64,000 bases of DNA from Algisphaera agarilytica. GTDB taxonomy: Bacteria > Planctomycetota > Phycisphaerae > Phycisphaerales > Phycisphaeraceae. Both the position numbers and the translations under genes were made by a program. The stretch spans positions 1,550,001 to 1,614,000 of the forward strand of contig NZ_JACHGY010000001.1 of the NCBI RefSeq assembly GCF_014207595.1, read 5' to 3'. Under the pieces are notes generated by a model. It was not told the origin of the DNA and made no database searches. It worked only from the letters and a program-made list of their open reading frames with translations. Of this stretch, positions 28,714-37,352 are shown in pieces; positions within the stretch are counted from its first letter, which is position 1, and the number at the start of each line of letters is the position of its first letter.

Positions 28714-31020
28714 TCAATCCATCTCGACCGGCGTGTACGACCAGCCCTCGGGCAGCTCGACCTCGTGGGTCTGTCCGTCTTCGGTATAGACGTGGGCTTG
28801 CATGGCCTGCGTGGTCCACGCCACGAGGGTGCGCTTGCCGCTCTTGGCCCGGTATACACGCGACATCGGCGCATCCGACCAGACCGAGTCGTCCTCACGG
28901 CCTAGCGAAAGACGCGCGATCGCGTCGGCCTCGACGAGCTTGATGCCGTTGTGGTTGGCCATCGCGTGATCGGACCGGCGGAGCTTGTCGATCTGCCTGA
29001 TCACCGACTTGGGGTCCGCCAACGCTTCGTAGCCCAACACCAGTTTGCCCAGGTCGGTGCCCATCGCTTCAAGGGTCGCTGAGCCTTCCTTGGCCTTGCG
29101 GTCGATGCGCAGGGTCCTGAGTTGTTGCTTGATGAAGTCGGGGTCGGTGGCGAGGTAAGACATGCCCGGCATCATGGGGATCCACTGGATCGCATGGACC
29201 CAGGCCGGGTCGGCGGTGAAGTAGGTGGCGTACTGCTGGCCGCCGCTCCAGAGGATGCCGACGACTTCGTGGGGGTAGTCCTTGGACCAGTTGGTGCCGT
29301 ATTGGTCGAACCAGTATTCGATCGTCGCGCGGGTCTCCATCGCGTAGCCCAGCGCACCGGTGGCGGCGAGGTGTTCGTCTTCGAGCGCGACGCCCAGGAG
29401 GTACAACCCGATCCAGCTCATGACCGCTTCGGACGTCGATTCCTGGTTGCTCCCGCCGGGGCTGCTGGTGCCGCTGGCCCAGGAGTGGCCGGCCCACGGG
29501 TCGAGGTTGCGCAGCTTCGGCAGCGTGGGGTCGCCGTGCTGGGCGCCGGGGTTCGCGTAGTCGTGGGCGACGAGCTTGGCCATCGGGCCGAAGTCTTCGA
29601 GGAACTCGGGGTCGAGCATGCCCAGCACCGCCGCGGCGTAGGCGTAATAGCCGTAGTGGAAGTGGTGGTCGTTGAACATATCCGAGCCGTAGCTGGGCGC
29701 GATGCCGACGATGCCGCCCGTGTCGGGGTAGCGCACGAAGTAGTGCTTGGGCTCGCCGGGCGTGTAGGTGAACCAGTCGGTCAGTTCGTAGCGCAGCCGC
29801 TTACCCAGCGCCTCGGCCTCGGGGTGTTCGAGGTTCTTGGCCAGCCACAAGAACCGCGTGAGGTCGAGCAGCGCCTTGCCCGCCCAGTAGGTGTCGGGCG
29901 GGAGCTCACCGTCGGGCATCGCGGTGTCGAGCAGACGCTCGGCGGTGTCCGGGGTGATCCGCTTCGGCATCGGATACGCCGGGAGCAGCCCGCGGAACGG
30001 CCAATCGATCTGAAACGTTTCGCCGACCGCCACCTTCATCGTGCCGCGCGGCGTGAGGTACTCCATCGGCTGGGTCTCGAAGTCCACCGTGGTGTCGCGC
30101 AGGTGGTGTGGCAGCCAGCCCTGCAACACCTCGGTCGCCGCGAGCGGTTTCAGCTTGCGGGTGGTGACCGACCAGGTGCTGCGGACCACCCCCGCGGCGC
30201 GGTCCAGCGACCAGGTCAGTTCGCTATCGGTGGGCAACGCGTAGGCGTGCTCGGCAACGAGATCAAAGTCGCGCAGCCGGCTCATCGCGCCGAACACGAG
30301 GTATCCGCTATCGCCTTCGAACTTCACCGCCAGGTGTTCGCCGATGCCCGTGGGCTCGAAGCGGGTGCCCTTCGGCGCGACAACCGCGATCATCCGGTCG
30401 CCGTCCTTGAGCATGAACGACTCGGCGGTAAAGCCTTCGACAATCTTGCCCTGACCCTGGATGCGGACCTGGGTGAGGCCGGGGAGCTTCAGCTCGGGGC
30501 TGACGTTTTCGAACTCCATCCAGACGTAGGGCATGCCCCGGCCGATCGTGGTGCGGATACGGCCCTCCGCGCCGTCTGCCGACGGACCCGCCTGCACGAA
30601 AGTCACCGTCCAGTCGCCCCACGCCTCGGCCCGGGTGTCGACGGGCGTGAACCCCTCGCCCACGATGTCGATCGGCCGATCGCTGACCAGCTGCCCCCCA
30701 TCCTCAGCCCACTGCGTGGGTAGGAAGACCGACAGCCCCCGCTCGCTGGTGTCCACCCGGAACGGGTAGGCCCAGAGCATCTGGCCGTACTGCGAAAATA
30801 GAACATCACTCCACCAATCGTTCGTGGGGAGGATTTTGCCCTCTTTCACGTTCCAATAAATCGGCTTATTCTGGAACATCGTTCCATCGGGCGCGACGCC
30901 CTCGGGCAGGGTTGCCGCGATCGATCCCGCCCCGATCGGCTCGACCGCCTGGCCGATCGCCCCGATCTGAATCTGAAAAATAGCGAAAAAAACAAGGACA
31001 AAAAATGAAACCCGCCTCAT
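28714..31020 (-). CDS. Secreted endo-beta-1,3-glucanase, GH81 family
   Basis: 768 residues from MRRVSFFVLVFFAIFQIQI (signal to about GQA); an upstream ATG at 31104 would add a non-signal extension crossing the promoter. GH81 landmarks: PTNDWWSDVLFSQYGQ near the N terminus, 'FNDHHFHYGYYAYAAAVLG' and 'AGHSWASGTSSPGGSNQESTSEA', where the Glu pair of NQESTSE is the family catalytic region, then 'DQYGTNWSKDYPHEVVGILW'. It would cleave laminarin-type beta-1,3-glucan outside the cell. It is divergent from the LacI gene and probably controlled by it. Confidence 0.88.
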   Translation of the reverse strand: MRRVSFFVLVFFAIFQIQIGAIGQAVEPIGAGSIAATLPEGVAPDGTMFQNKPIYWNVKEGKILPTNDWWSDVLFSQYGQMLWAYPFRVDTSERGLSVFLPTQWAEDGGQLVSDRPIDIVGEGFTPVDTRAEAWGDWTVTFVQAGPSADGAEGRIRTTIGRGMPYVWMEFENVSPELKLPGLTQVRIQGQGKIVEGFTAESFMLKDGDRMIAVVAPKGTRFEPTGIGEHLAVKFEGDSGYLVFGAMSRLRDFDLVAEHAYALPTDSELTWSLDRAAGVVRSTWSVTTRKLKPLAATEVLQGWLPHHLRDTTVDFETQPMEYLTPRGTMKVAVGETFQIDWPFRGLLPAYPMPKRITPDTAERLLDTAMPDGELPPDTYWAGKALLDLTRFLWLAKNLEHPEAEALGKRLRYELTDWFTYTPGEPKHYFVRYPDTGGIVGIAPSYGSDMFNDHHFHYGYYAYAAAVLGMLDPEFLEDFGPMAKLVAHDYANPGAQHGDPTLPKLRNLDPWAGHSWASGTSSPGGSNQESTSEAVMSWIGLYLLGVALEDEHLAATGALGYAMETRATIEYWFDQYGTNWSKDYPHEVVGILWSGGQQYATYFTADPAWVHAIQWIPMMPGMSYLATDPDFIKQQLRTLRIDRKAKEGSATLEAMGTDLGKLVLGYEALADPKSVIRQIDKLRRSDHAMANHNGIKLVEADAIARLSLGREDDSVWSDAPMSRVYRAKSGKRTLVAWTTQAMQAHVYTEDGQTHEVELPEGWSYTPVEMD

Positions 31021-31036
31021 CGAAGACTCTTTTCCG

Positions 31037-31136
31037 TAAAAGTGACGAAAACCGTTGACATGAAGCCCGATCAGTGGCATTATACCTGAACACTTTTGAA
31101 ACAATGAATCAATTCTTGTTTATCTGAGTCACTTTT
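31037..31136. promoter_or_regulatory. Promoter and mirrored half-sites between GH81 and LacI genes
   Basis: TTGACA at 31055-31060 with CATTAT 17 bp later (31078-31083) forms a plus-strand promoter for the regulator. TAAAAGTGAC (31037-31046) and its exact inverse GTCACTTTTA (31128-31137) flank the region, one near each start codon, and a third partial copy (CACTTTT) is at 31090-31096. These may be operator half-sites for LacI or another regulator. Confidence 0.45.
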
Positions 31137-32138
31137 ATGCCAAGCGTCCGCGAGATTGCCAAATCAGCCGGAGTTTCGATCGGCACCGTTTCCCGTGTTC
31201 TGAACAACAAGCCCCACGTCAGTGCCGCGGCACGGGCGAAGGTCTTGCAGGCCGCTAACCGGATGCCGGCGTCTCGGCCCGTGGGAGGGCGGGCCGGGAC
31301 CACTTCGATCGCTCTCGTCTACGGGGGGCGGTCCACGCTCAACACCACCTTCGACTCCGCGATCCTCCACGGCATCGCCGAAGCCCTGGCCACCACCACC
31401 CACGACCTGATGATCGTCAGCGCCTCCCGCGGCCGCGGGCCCGACGAATCGCTCGGCCAGATGCTCATGCGACGCGGCGTGGTCGGCGCCCTGCTCCGTA
31501 CCACCACCGAGACCCACGGCATCTGTGACGAGCTCGCCGAGGACGGCTTCGCCGCCGTCGCCCTGGCCGACCGCATCGATCACGACCGCATCGGCAGCGT
31601 CTGGGCCGACGCCACCCCCTCCATCGAACGGGGCCTCGAGCACCTGCTGCACCTGGGCCACCGCAAGATCGCCATCGCCCTGAACGTCATCGACGACTTC
31701 GACCACGCCCACCGCCTGGACACCTACCGCCGGTTCGTCCAGACGCACGGCCTGGAGTTCGACGAACGCTGGGTCGTCCGCAGCCCCGCCAACCACGACG
31801 GCGGCGGCGCCTCGCTCCGCCAACTGATGGCATTGCCCGAACGCCCCACCGCCGTCTTCGCCGCCGACCCCGCGCTGGGTGCCGGCATCTGCAACGAGGC
31901 CCTGCGCTTGGGCATCAAGCTCCCCGACGAGCTCTCGCTCATCGGCTTCGACGACACCAACGAACGCTTCGGCACCTTCCCCCGCATGTCCAGCATCTGC
32001 CAGGACGCCGTGGCCCTGGGTGTCGAGGGTTTGCAACAACTTCTCACCCTGGTCGAGCGACGCGAGCCCGCCGAGCGGCACGTGACCGTGCCCAGCTGGT
32101 TCGAGCCGCTGGATTCCACCGCCCCGCCGTCCGCCTAA
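31137..32138 (+). CDS. LacI family transcriptional regulator
   Basis: 333 residues. The DNA-binding head is SVREIAKSAGVSIGTVSRVL with the hinge region 'VSAAARAKVLQAANRM'. The ligand domain follows ('ALVYGGRSTLNTTFDSAIL', 'GHRKIAIALNVIDDF', 'FAADPALGAGICNEALRLG', 'LIGFDDTNERFGTFPRMSSI'). It probably responds to a beta-glucan breakdown product and controls the GH81 gene and the downstream GH gene (32252). There is no clear Shine-Dalgarno; the ATG directly follows an inverted-repeat arm. Confidence 0.9.
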   Translation: MPSVREIAKSAGVSIGTVSRVLNNKPHVSAAARAKVLQAANRMPASRPVGGRAGTTSIALVYGGRSTLNTTFDSAILHGIAEALATTTHDLMIVSASRGRGPDESLGQMLMRRGVVGALLRTTTETHGICDELAEDGFAAVALADRIDHDRIGSVWADATPSIERGLEHLLHLGHRKIAIALNVIDDFDHAHRLDTYRRFVQTHGLEFDERWVVRSPANHDGGGASLRQLMALPERPTAVFAADPALGAGICNEALRLGIKLPDELSLIGFDDTNERFGTFPRMSSICQDAVALGVEGLQQLLTLVERREPAERHVTVPSWFEPLDSTAPPSA

Positions 32139-32251
32139 AGTCATCCAACAACGGATCACGCCTCGAAGCATCACCGCGAATCACGAACTGACATCCCATC
32201 CCCCGCCCTTGCCAGCATCGCTGCTGCAACAGCCCACCGACAAGGACCCCC

Positions 32252-34069
32252 ATGAAACGCTTCGCCCCACTCCTCGCGCTAACGTTCCTCTTCGCTTTCA
32301 CCGCCACCACCACCCGGGCCGCCACCGTCACCGTTGAAAAAGACGGCGAGGGCTATCAGCTGTTCGTCGATGGTCAGCCCTACGACATCAAGGGCGGCGG
32401 CGGCGACTCGTCCAAGCCCGCGCTCGTCACGGCCGGCGGCAACACCACCCGCACCTGGGGGGCCGGCGACGACCTCATGGGCAAGCTCGACGAAGCCGAG
32501 AAGCTCGGCCTCAAGGTCCTGGTCGGCATCTGGCTCGGCCACGAACGCCACGGCTTCGACTACAACGACCCCGCTCAGGTCCAGGAGCAGTTCGACATGG
32601 CCAAGGCGGCCGTGCTCAAACACAAGGACCACCCGGCCGTGCTCGCCTGGGGCGTGGGCAACGAGATGGAAGGCTACAAAGACGGCGGCAACCCCAAGAT
32701 CTGGAAGGCCGTCGACGACATCGCCAAGATGATCAAGGAAATCGATCCGAACCACCCGACCTACACCGTCACCGCAGAGATCGGCGGCGAGCGCGTCCGG
32801 GCCATGCACGAACTCACCCCGCACATCGACATGGTGGGTATCAACACCTACGGCGGCGTGCACTCCATCCCCGAGCGCTACAAAGCCGCGGGCGGCACCA
32901 AGCCCTACCTCGTCGCGGAGTTCGGCCCGCCCGGCACGTGGGAACAGCCCAACAACGACTGGGGCGTGCCCATGGAGAAGACCAGCACCGAGAAGGCCGG
33001 CATCTACAAGACCGCTTACGAAGCGCTCGACGCCGACCCGCTCTGCGTCGGCTCGGTTGCCTTCACCTGGGGCTTCAAGCAGGAAGCCACCGCGACCTGG
33101 TTCGGCATGTTCCTGCCCGACGGCAGCAAGCTCGGCGCGGTTGACGCCATGACCGAAGCCTGGACCGGCCAAGCGCCCGACGACCTCTGCCCGGTCATCG
33201 ACTCGCTCACCATCACCAGCGACAACATCGTCATCCCCGAAGGCAAAGTCGTCGCCAAGCTCGCGGCCTACGACCCCGAAGGCAAGGACATCGAAGTCGA
33301 GTGGATCCTCAAGAAGGAAGACAAGGACTACTTCACCGGCGGCGACTACCGCCCCGACATGCCGACCTATCCCAAAGCCATCGTGTCGGCGAGCAGCGAC
33401 CGCGTCGAGCTGAAGATGCCCAAGAAGCCCGGCGAATACCGCCTGTTCGCCTTCGTGCGTGACGGCAGCGGCGGCGCCGCCACCGCCAACGTGCCGCTCA
33501 AGGTCGCCGGCGACATGAAGTCCGACTACGTGGGTATGGACGCCGAGCTGCCCCTCGCGGTGCACACCGACGACATGCCCAACGGCCAGCCGTGGATCCC
33601 CTCGGGCTACATGGGCGAAGCCGGCTCGATCAGCATGGATGAAAAATCCAACGACAACCCCAAGGCCGGCAACACCTGCATCAAGGTGACCTACAGCAAC
33701 CCCGGCGGCTGGGGCGGCGTGGTCTGGCAGAACCCCGTCAACGACTGGGGCGACAAGCCCGGCGGCTTCGAACTCACCGGCGCCACCCGCCTGAGCTTCT
33801 GGGCCCGCGGTGCCAAGGGCGGCGAAAAGGTCAAGGTCGGCTTCGGCATCCTCGACCGCACCAAGAAGTTCTACGACACCGCCAAGGGTGAACAGGAAAT
33901 CACCCTCACCCAGGAATGGAACCAGTACCACTTCGACCTGGCCGACAAGAACCTGTCCTGCATCAAGACCGGGTTCTACTGGGTCGTCGCCGGCCAAGGC
34001 TCGCCGTTGACCTTCTACTTCGACGATATCATTTACGAAGCCGAAGCCGCCACCGCCGAGCCCGATTGA
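32252..34069 (+). CDS. Secreted clan GH-A glycoside hydrolase with C-terminal carbohydrate-binding-like domain
   Basis: 605 residues. Signal peptide to about 24 (LLALTFLFAFTATTTRAA). A TIM-barrel domain (about 30-310) has AWGVGNEMEG, with Asn-137/Glu-138 as acid/base, and YLVAEFGPPG, with Glu-223 as nucleophile; the pattern fits clan GH-A, but I cannot fix the family (GH2/GH5-like; GH158-type is possible). A middle Ig-like domain (about 320-430) and a C-terminal jelly-roll-like domain (about 440-600, 'GATRLSFWARGAKGGEKVKVGFG') follow, the latter like a carbohydrate-binding module. Context with GH81 and GH16 suggests beta-1,3-glucan as substrate. Confidence 0.8.
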   Translation: MKRFAPLLALTFLFAFTATTTRAATVTVEKDGEGYQLFVDGQPYDIKGGGGDSSKPALVTAGGNTTRTWGAGDDLMGKLDEAEKLGLKVLVGIWLGHERHGFDYNDPAQVQEQFDMAKAAVLKHKDHPAVLAWGVGNEMEGYKDGGNPKIWKAVDDIAKMIKEIDPNHPTYTVTAEIGGERVRAMHELTPHIDMVGINTYGGVHSIPERYKAAGGTKPYLVAEFGPPGTWEQPNNDWGVPMEKTSTEKAGIYKTAYEALDADPLCVGSVAFTWGFKQEATATWFGMFLPDGSKLGAVDAMTEAWTGQAPDDLCPVIDSLTITSDNIVIPEGKVVAKLAAYDPEGKDIEVEWILKKEDKDYFTGGDYRPDMPTYPKAIVSASSDRVELKMPKKPGEYRLFAFVRDGSGGAATANVPLKVAGDMKSDYVGMDAELPLAVHTDDMPNGQPWIPSGYMGEAGSISMDEKSNDNPKAGNTCIKVTYSNPGGWGGVVWQNPVNDWGDKPGGFELTGATRLSFWARGAKGGEKVKVGFGILDRTKKFYDTAKGEQEITLTQEWNQYHFDLADKNLSCIKTGFYWVVAGQGSPLTFYFDDIIYEAEAATAEPD

Positions 34070-34078
34070 TTACCCCAA

Positions 34079-34124
34079 CCCCACGGCGGGTAAGGAGGTG
34101 GGGAGGCCCGCCGTGGGGCCTTTT
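34079..34124 (+). terminator. Rho-independent terminator after the GH-A gene
   Basis: CCCCACGGCGGG (34079-34090) pairs with CCCGCCGTGGGG (34107-34118), followed by CCTTTTCG. The stem is 12 bp and perfect. It lies 9 bp after the stop. Confidence 0.75.
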
Positions 34125-34195
34125 CGTTTGTTGTCACCGACCGGTTTCACGCTCACGTCTACAACCCGAAGTCCGTCACCTTTCAGAAGGGATCA

Positions 34196-34259
34196 GGGGA
34201 GGGTGTCGGCCGTGATGGACGCGTGTACCTGTGTACCGCGGTGGTCCGACACCCTCCCC
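34196..34259. repeat. Long-loop inverted repeat
   Basis: GGGGAGGGTGTCGG (34196-34209) and CCGACACCCTCCCC (34246-34259) form a 14-bp perfect stem around a 36-base loop. A second short palindrome, CCCTCTCCC/GGGAGAGGG, follows at 34308-34328. The rest of 34125-34453 shows no gene. These look like intergenic mobile-type palindromes rather than terminators. Confidence 0.6.
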
Positions 34260-34453
34260 CGGCCCCCGCTGAACCCTAAACGTTATCCGCACAACCCGCG
34301 TCTTTCCCCCTCTCCCCCCGGGAGAGGGTTGGGTGAGGGCACCTAGAGTGCACCCGATTCTTTCTATAGCGGTCCTGAATCTGAATGGGAGCAAAGCTTC
34401 GACAACACCCAGCTCGGCAGGAGCCTCGCCCTCCCATTCAACCGCTGAACTTT

Positions 34454-34475
34454 AAAGGTGTCAGACCCCTTTTTC
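34454..34475. repeat. REP-like palindrome, left flank
   Basis: AAAGGTGTCAGACCCCTTT with a T-run. Palindromic around GTCAGAC and the same kind as the motif on the far side of the unknown gene. Such sequences commonly border REP-associated transposase units. Confidence 0.5.
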
Positions 34476-34478
34476 TTT

Positions 34479-35171
34479 CTAAGGCATTTGTCGCTTTGCA
34501 AAAGCATTCAGTGTTTCCTTGCGGAAGTCCCATTGCACAGGGTGCTGGCCAGAACCCTCTATTTCATAATGATCGTCTTTGATTGATTTGTCAGCGTTTC
34601 GCTTCTTGAACGATTCGTCTAGTTTCGCCAAAGCCTCCGTCGTCGATTCAGACTTCGACATCTTTTCGATTAAGTCCAAGTAAATCGCCCAATAGCTCTC
34701 AAGATCCTTGCACTGCATCGGGCCCGATTTCGAGTAAGGCGACGACTTCGCCAATTTATTCATCGCAGCGGAATACTCACACCAAAATGGCGTGCTTATT
34801 TCCCTAACCCCGGCGCGATTTGCGACCTGTATTAGCTTGTCTGCAGCGTCAAACCGATCTATTGCCCAGGCAAGGTGCGCAAAAACCAAATGGTGGTAGT
34901 TGCCTCCAAGCACTGACTCAGGCGTCCCGCCATTTTCAACGCCGGACAAAACACTTGTTAACGCAACCAGGTAACGAGACAGAACGCCATCTACATTTTG
35001 CTCCAACAGCCATTGTCGACCCGCTTCAAAATCCGAACATTCATCCACAGCAACCGAAAGATAGTTCATCAGTGCAGATGAAAGACATTTACAAACCCAA
35101 CCCGGTTGCCCTTTTCGCTCCCAACTGTCCGCGTTAGCGATGCTCGATTCAATTACTTTAAACTTCGACAT
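34479..35171 (-). CDS. Hypothetical protein, likely acquired
   Basis: 230 residues, not recognised. Composition is visibly lower in G+C than its neighbours and codon use is more even (many AAA, TTT, AAT codons). The protein is soluble, mostly helical, with scattered Cys and Trp (e.g. WVCKCLSSALMNYLSVAVDE) and a repeat-like hydrophobic rhythm consistent with a helical-repeat fold; no signal peptide. Both ends abut the REP-like motif GGGGTCAGACCCC-type sequences, 17 bp from the start and 4 bp from the stop, which suggests arrival as a mobile piece. Confidence 0.65.
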   Translation of the reverse strand: MSKFKVIESSIANADSWERKGQPGWVCKCLSSALMNYLSVAVDECSDFEAGRQWLLEQNVDGVLSRYLVALTSVLSGVENGGTPESVLGGNYHHLVFAHLAWAIDRFDAADKLIQVANRAGVREISTPFWCEYSAAMNKLAKSSPYSKSGPMQCKDLESYWAIYLDLIEKMSKSESTTEALAKLDESFKKRNADKSIKDDHYEIEGSGQHPVQWDFRKETLNAFAKRQMP

Positions 35172-35187
35172 AAGTATCTCGAGAGGG

Positions 35188-35210
35188 ATAGGGGTCAGAC
35201 CCCTTTAAAT
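35188..35210. repeat. REP-like palindrome, right flank
   Basis: ATAGGGGTCAGACCCCTTT; the GGGGTC/GACCCC arms pair around one base. Shares the GTCAGACCCCTTT core with 34454-34475 in the same orientation, so the gene between sits in a direct-repeat frame. The remaining 35211-35405 shows no gene. Confidence 0.55.
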
Positions 35211-35405
35211 CAAACGGGCGTAGCGAGAGCCGGCCACGCCGATGCTTGGCGTCGCAGGCGGCGCTTCGCTTGACCAGGCACCCAACGTTAACCTCTACCG
35301 TTCATCCCGCATTGCTCGAACCCCATTCAGCGGTTGCTATACTAATCGTTTACACCCGCCGAAACCCGGCGGCCCCACCCCGACCCGCTCTGAGGATGAC
35401 CCCCG

Positions 35406-36230
35406 ATGGCGACCAGCTTCGGTGCCCTGTGCACTGACTTCTACATCAACCACAAACTCGCCCTGAAAATGGACTTACCGTCCGAACGCGAGACGATCCT
35501 GCACTTCTTCGACCGCATGCGCAAGAGCCTGCCGTCGATGAATCGGTTCAAGCGTTACGAAGGCGAGCTGGCCCTGGAGTCGGCCCGCAAGGACGCCCGC
35601 TACACCTGGCTGGCCCTGCGCCGCAATTCCATCCGCACCGGCACGGTCAACCCCGAATCCATGGACGCCGCGGTCGACTACCACAAGCTCGTCCTCGAGC
35701 TCGCCCCCTACCACCTGACCATCAGCCCGCTCGACGTCGACTACGTCGAGCTCATGTACGGCTTCGACCTCGAGTGCAAGCAAAACCACGACGCGGTCGT
35801 CTACGAAGCGCTGTATGCCGACACCCCGCTCGGCGGCCTGCTCAACGCCTCGATCCCCAGCGAAGACGGCCCCGCTGAAGACGAAGACGGCGATGGCGAA
35901 GAAGGCTCCGAAGAACGCAGCGCGTCGATGGCCGGCAGCATCCTCGACGTCCAGCCGATCTTCGGCCAATCGCTCAACGCCTCGGGCGACCTCCAGGCGT
36001 ACTACGAAGTCAAGACCCGCCCCAAGTCCCGCCGCGGCTCGTCCAAGCGCTACTCGGGCGAACCCATCAGCCTCTTCCTGACCATCCGCAAGTACGGCCC
36101 CGTCGACGATCTGGGCGATATGGCCAAGACCGTGCAGCTCCTCAACGCCTACGCCGAGGAACTCGCCACCGCCAAACTCATCCCCGACCTGCTAACACCC
36201 ATCACCCAGCAGATCGGCAGCAGCGCGTAA
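35406..36230 (+). CDS. Conserved-looking hypothetical protein with acidic linker
   Basis: 274 residues, not recognised. A first part (about 1-150) is rich in helix and aromatic residues ('HFFDRMRKSLPSMNRFKRYE', 'DVDYVELMYGFDLECKQNHD'); a strongly acidic linker follows (about 153-175, EDEDGDGEEGSEER); the last part has 'LQAYYEVKTRPKSRRGSS' and 'PISLFLTIRKYG', which looks like a beta domain. No signal peptide or membrane segment. Not part of an operon: flanked by REP-type palindromes on both sides. Typical high GC, so probably native. Confidence 0.7.
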   Translation: MATSFGALCTDFYINHKLALKMDLPSERETILHFFDRMRKSLPSMNRFKRYEGELALESARKDARYTWLALRRNSIRTGTVNPESMDAAVDYHKLVLELAPYHLTISPLDVDYVELMYGFDLECKQNHDAVVYEALYADTPLGGLLNASIPSEDGPAEDEDGDGEEGSEERSASMAGSILDVQPIFGQSLNASGDLQAYYEVKTRPKSRRGSSKRYSGEPISLFLTIRKYGPVDDLGDMAKTVQLLNAYAEELATAKLIPDLLTPITQQIGSSA

Positions 36231-36246
36231 AACGCGCTGCTGCATT

Positions 36247-36345
36247 AGCCCCGGGTCAATGACCCGGGGTGCCGCGGCTCAACCAGCAGATCCAAACGCT
36301 TCGGCGCGGATCAAACGCGGGACGCGTCGCGTCGCCTGCTAAACA
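36247..36345. repeat. Two dispersed palindromes after the hypothetical gene
   Basis: AGCCCCGGGTCAATGACCC is a near-perfect palindrome (36247-36270) also found near 40981 and 41100. A second unit (36315-36345, GCGGGACGCGTCGCGTCGC type) belongs to the GCGGGCGACGC family seen near 38300 and 51050. Confidence 0.6.
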
Positions 36346-36349
36346 AAAA

Positions 36350-37240
36350 TCACTTATCAAACGGGTTTTCGTACCCGCCGCGTTTCTGCCAGACGCGGAG
36401 GTATTTGATGCGGAACTCGCCGTCGAGGCGGTTGTCATCCGGCAACGCGCCGAACCATTTGTTCGACTCGTTGTTGATGTTGATCTCCAGCGGCTGGTGC
36501 CAGTGGGTGTTTTCGACTTCACGGAAGAGCACGCCGTCGATGTAGAAGCGGATGTGTTCGGGGTCCCACTCCAGGCCCCAGACGTGGTAGTCGTCCTGCA
36601 GGCGGAACGGCACCTTGTAACGCTTGCTGCTGTCGAAGTGTTCGGTGACGTCGCCCTTGTCCGGCGGGGCGCGGAAGACGTGCATGTTTGAGTTCAGGTC
36701 GTTCTCGCGCCCTTCCGAGCCAGGACAGTTCTCGCAGATGTCGATCTCGGTCCACCAGTCCGACTGCACGTTGGTGACCCAGAAGCCCGAGACCCAGGGG
36801 GCGTCCATGAGTTTCATCTCGGCCTCGAGGTAGCCGTAGGTCAGGCGATCACGGCTCTTGATGAAGCCGGCGGTGTGGGTGAAGCCCTTGGGCAGCTCGG
36901 CGTCGCCGTGCTTGTTGACGCGGAGGACGAGCTCGCCGTTTTCGAGGCTGACGTTCGAGCCGTGGAAGAACGTCGGGGGTCGGCCCTTCCACTTGGGGTT
37001 GTTGGGGTACCAGCGGGTGGTGTTGAGCTGTTTGCCGCCGAACTCATCGGAGAGTTCGCGGATGGGTTTCCACTTGCCTTCGTTGTTCTGGTCGGAGAGG
37101 GGGAACTTGCGGTTGGTGCGTTCGGGGGCGTCTTCGAAGGAGACTTCGTTGGTGACTTTCGCGCCGGGCCGGGTCTGGGCGGAGGCGAAGGGTGCAGCGA
37201 TGAACAGCAAGCCGACGATAACCAGAAGCGGTCGAATCAT
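36350..37240 (-). CDS. Secreted GH16 glycosidase (laminarinase/agarase type)
   Basis: 296 residues from MIRPLLVIVGLLFIAAPFAS; upstream in-frame ATG would add a non-signal extension. The catalytic motif is WWTEIDICEN: Glu-165, Asp-167 and Glu-170, the ExDxxE bulged strand used by laminarinase- and agarase-like subfamilies. 'YGYLEAEMKLMDAPWVSGFWV' and 'HVWGLEWDPEHIRFYIDG' are further GH16 landmarks, and 'GEFRIKYLRVWQK' ends the fold. Substrate could be beta-1,3-glucan or agar/porphyran; the neighbouring genes support either. Confidence 0.87.
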   Translation of the reverse strand: MIRPLLVIVGLLFIAAPFASAQTRPGAKVTNEVSFEDAPERTNRKFPLSDQNNEGKWKPIRELSDEFGGKQLNTTRWYPNNPKWKGRPPTFFHGSNVSLENGELVLRVNKHGDAELPKGFTHTAGFIKSRDRLTYGYLEAEMKLMDAPWVSGFWVTNVQSDWWTEIDICENCPGSEGRENDLNSNMHVFRAPPDKGDVTEHFDSSKRYKVPFRLQDDYHVWGLEWDPEHIRFYIDGVLFREVENTHWHQPLEININNESNKWFGALPDDNRLDGEFRIKYLRVWQKRGGYENPFDK

Positions 37241-37352
37241 GGAGAGGCACTCGGGAGTATGGTGGGAAGCGAGCCCGGCGGTCGCGGGCTGATACAGAGG
37301 TACTACGACCGCGATTATATAGTTTAAGTAAGGCAAAGCGAAGGAAAATCGG

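Noticed and set aside
26274-28898. Very long open frame on the minus strand opposite the binding-protein and oxidoreductase genes
   Set aside because: It is a mirror of strongly biased GC-rich codons of two well-supported plus-strand genes and shows only low-complexity Gly/Val/Asp/Arg-rich sequence with no motif.
32279-33997. Long minus-strand open frame opposite the clan GH-A gene
   Set aside because: Explained by codon bias of the plus-strand gene; no start signal, no domain.
34308-34328. Transcription terminator at the CCCTCTCCC/GGGAGAGGG palindrome
   Set aside because: No T-run on either strand and the real terminator for the upstream gene is at 34079-34124; better seen as an intergenic repeat.
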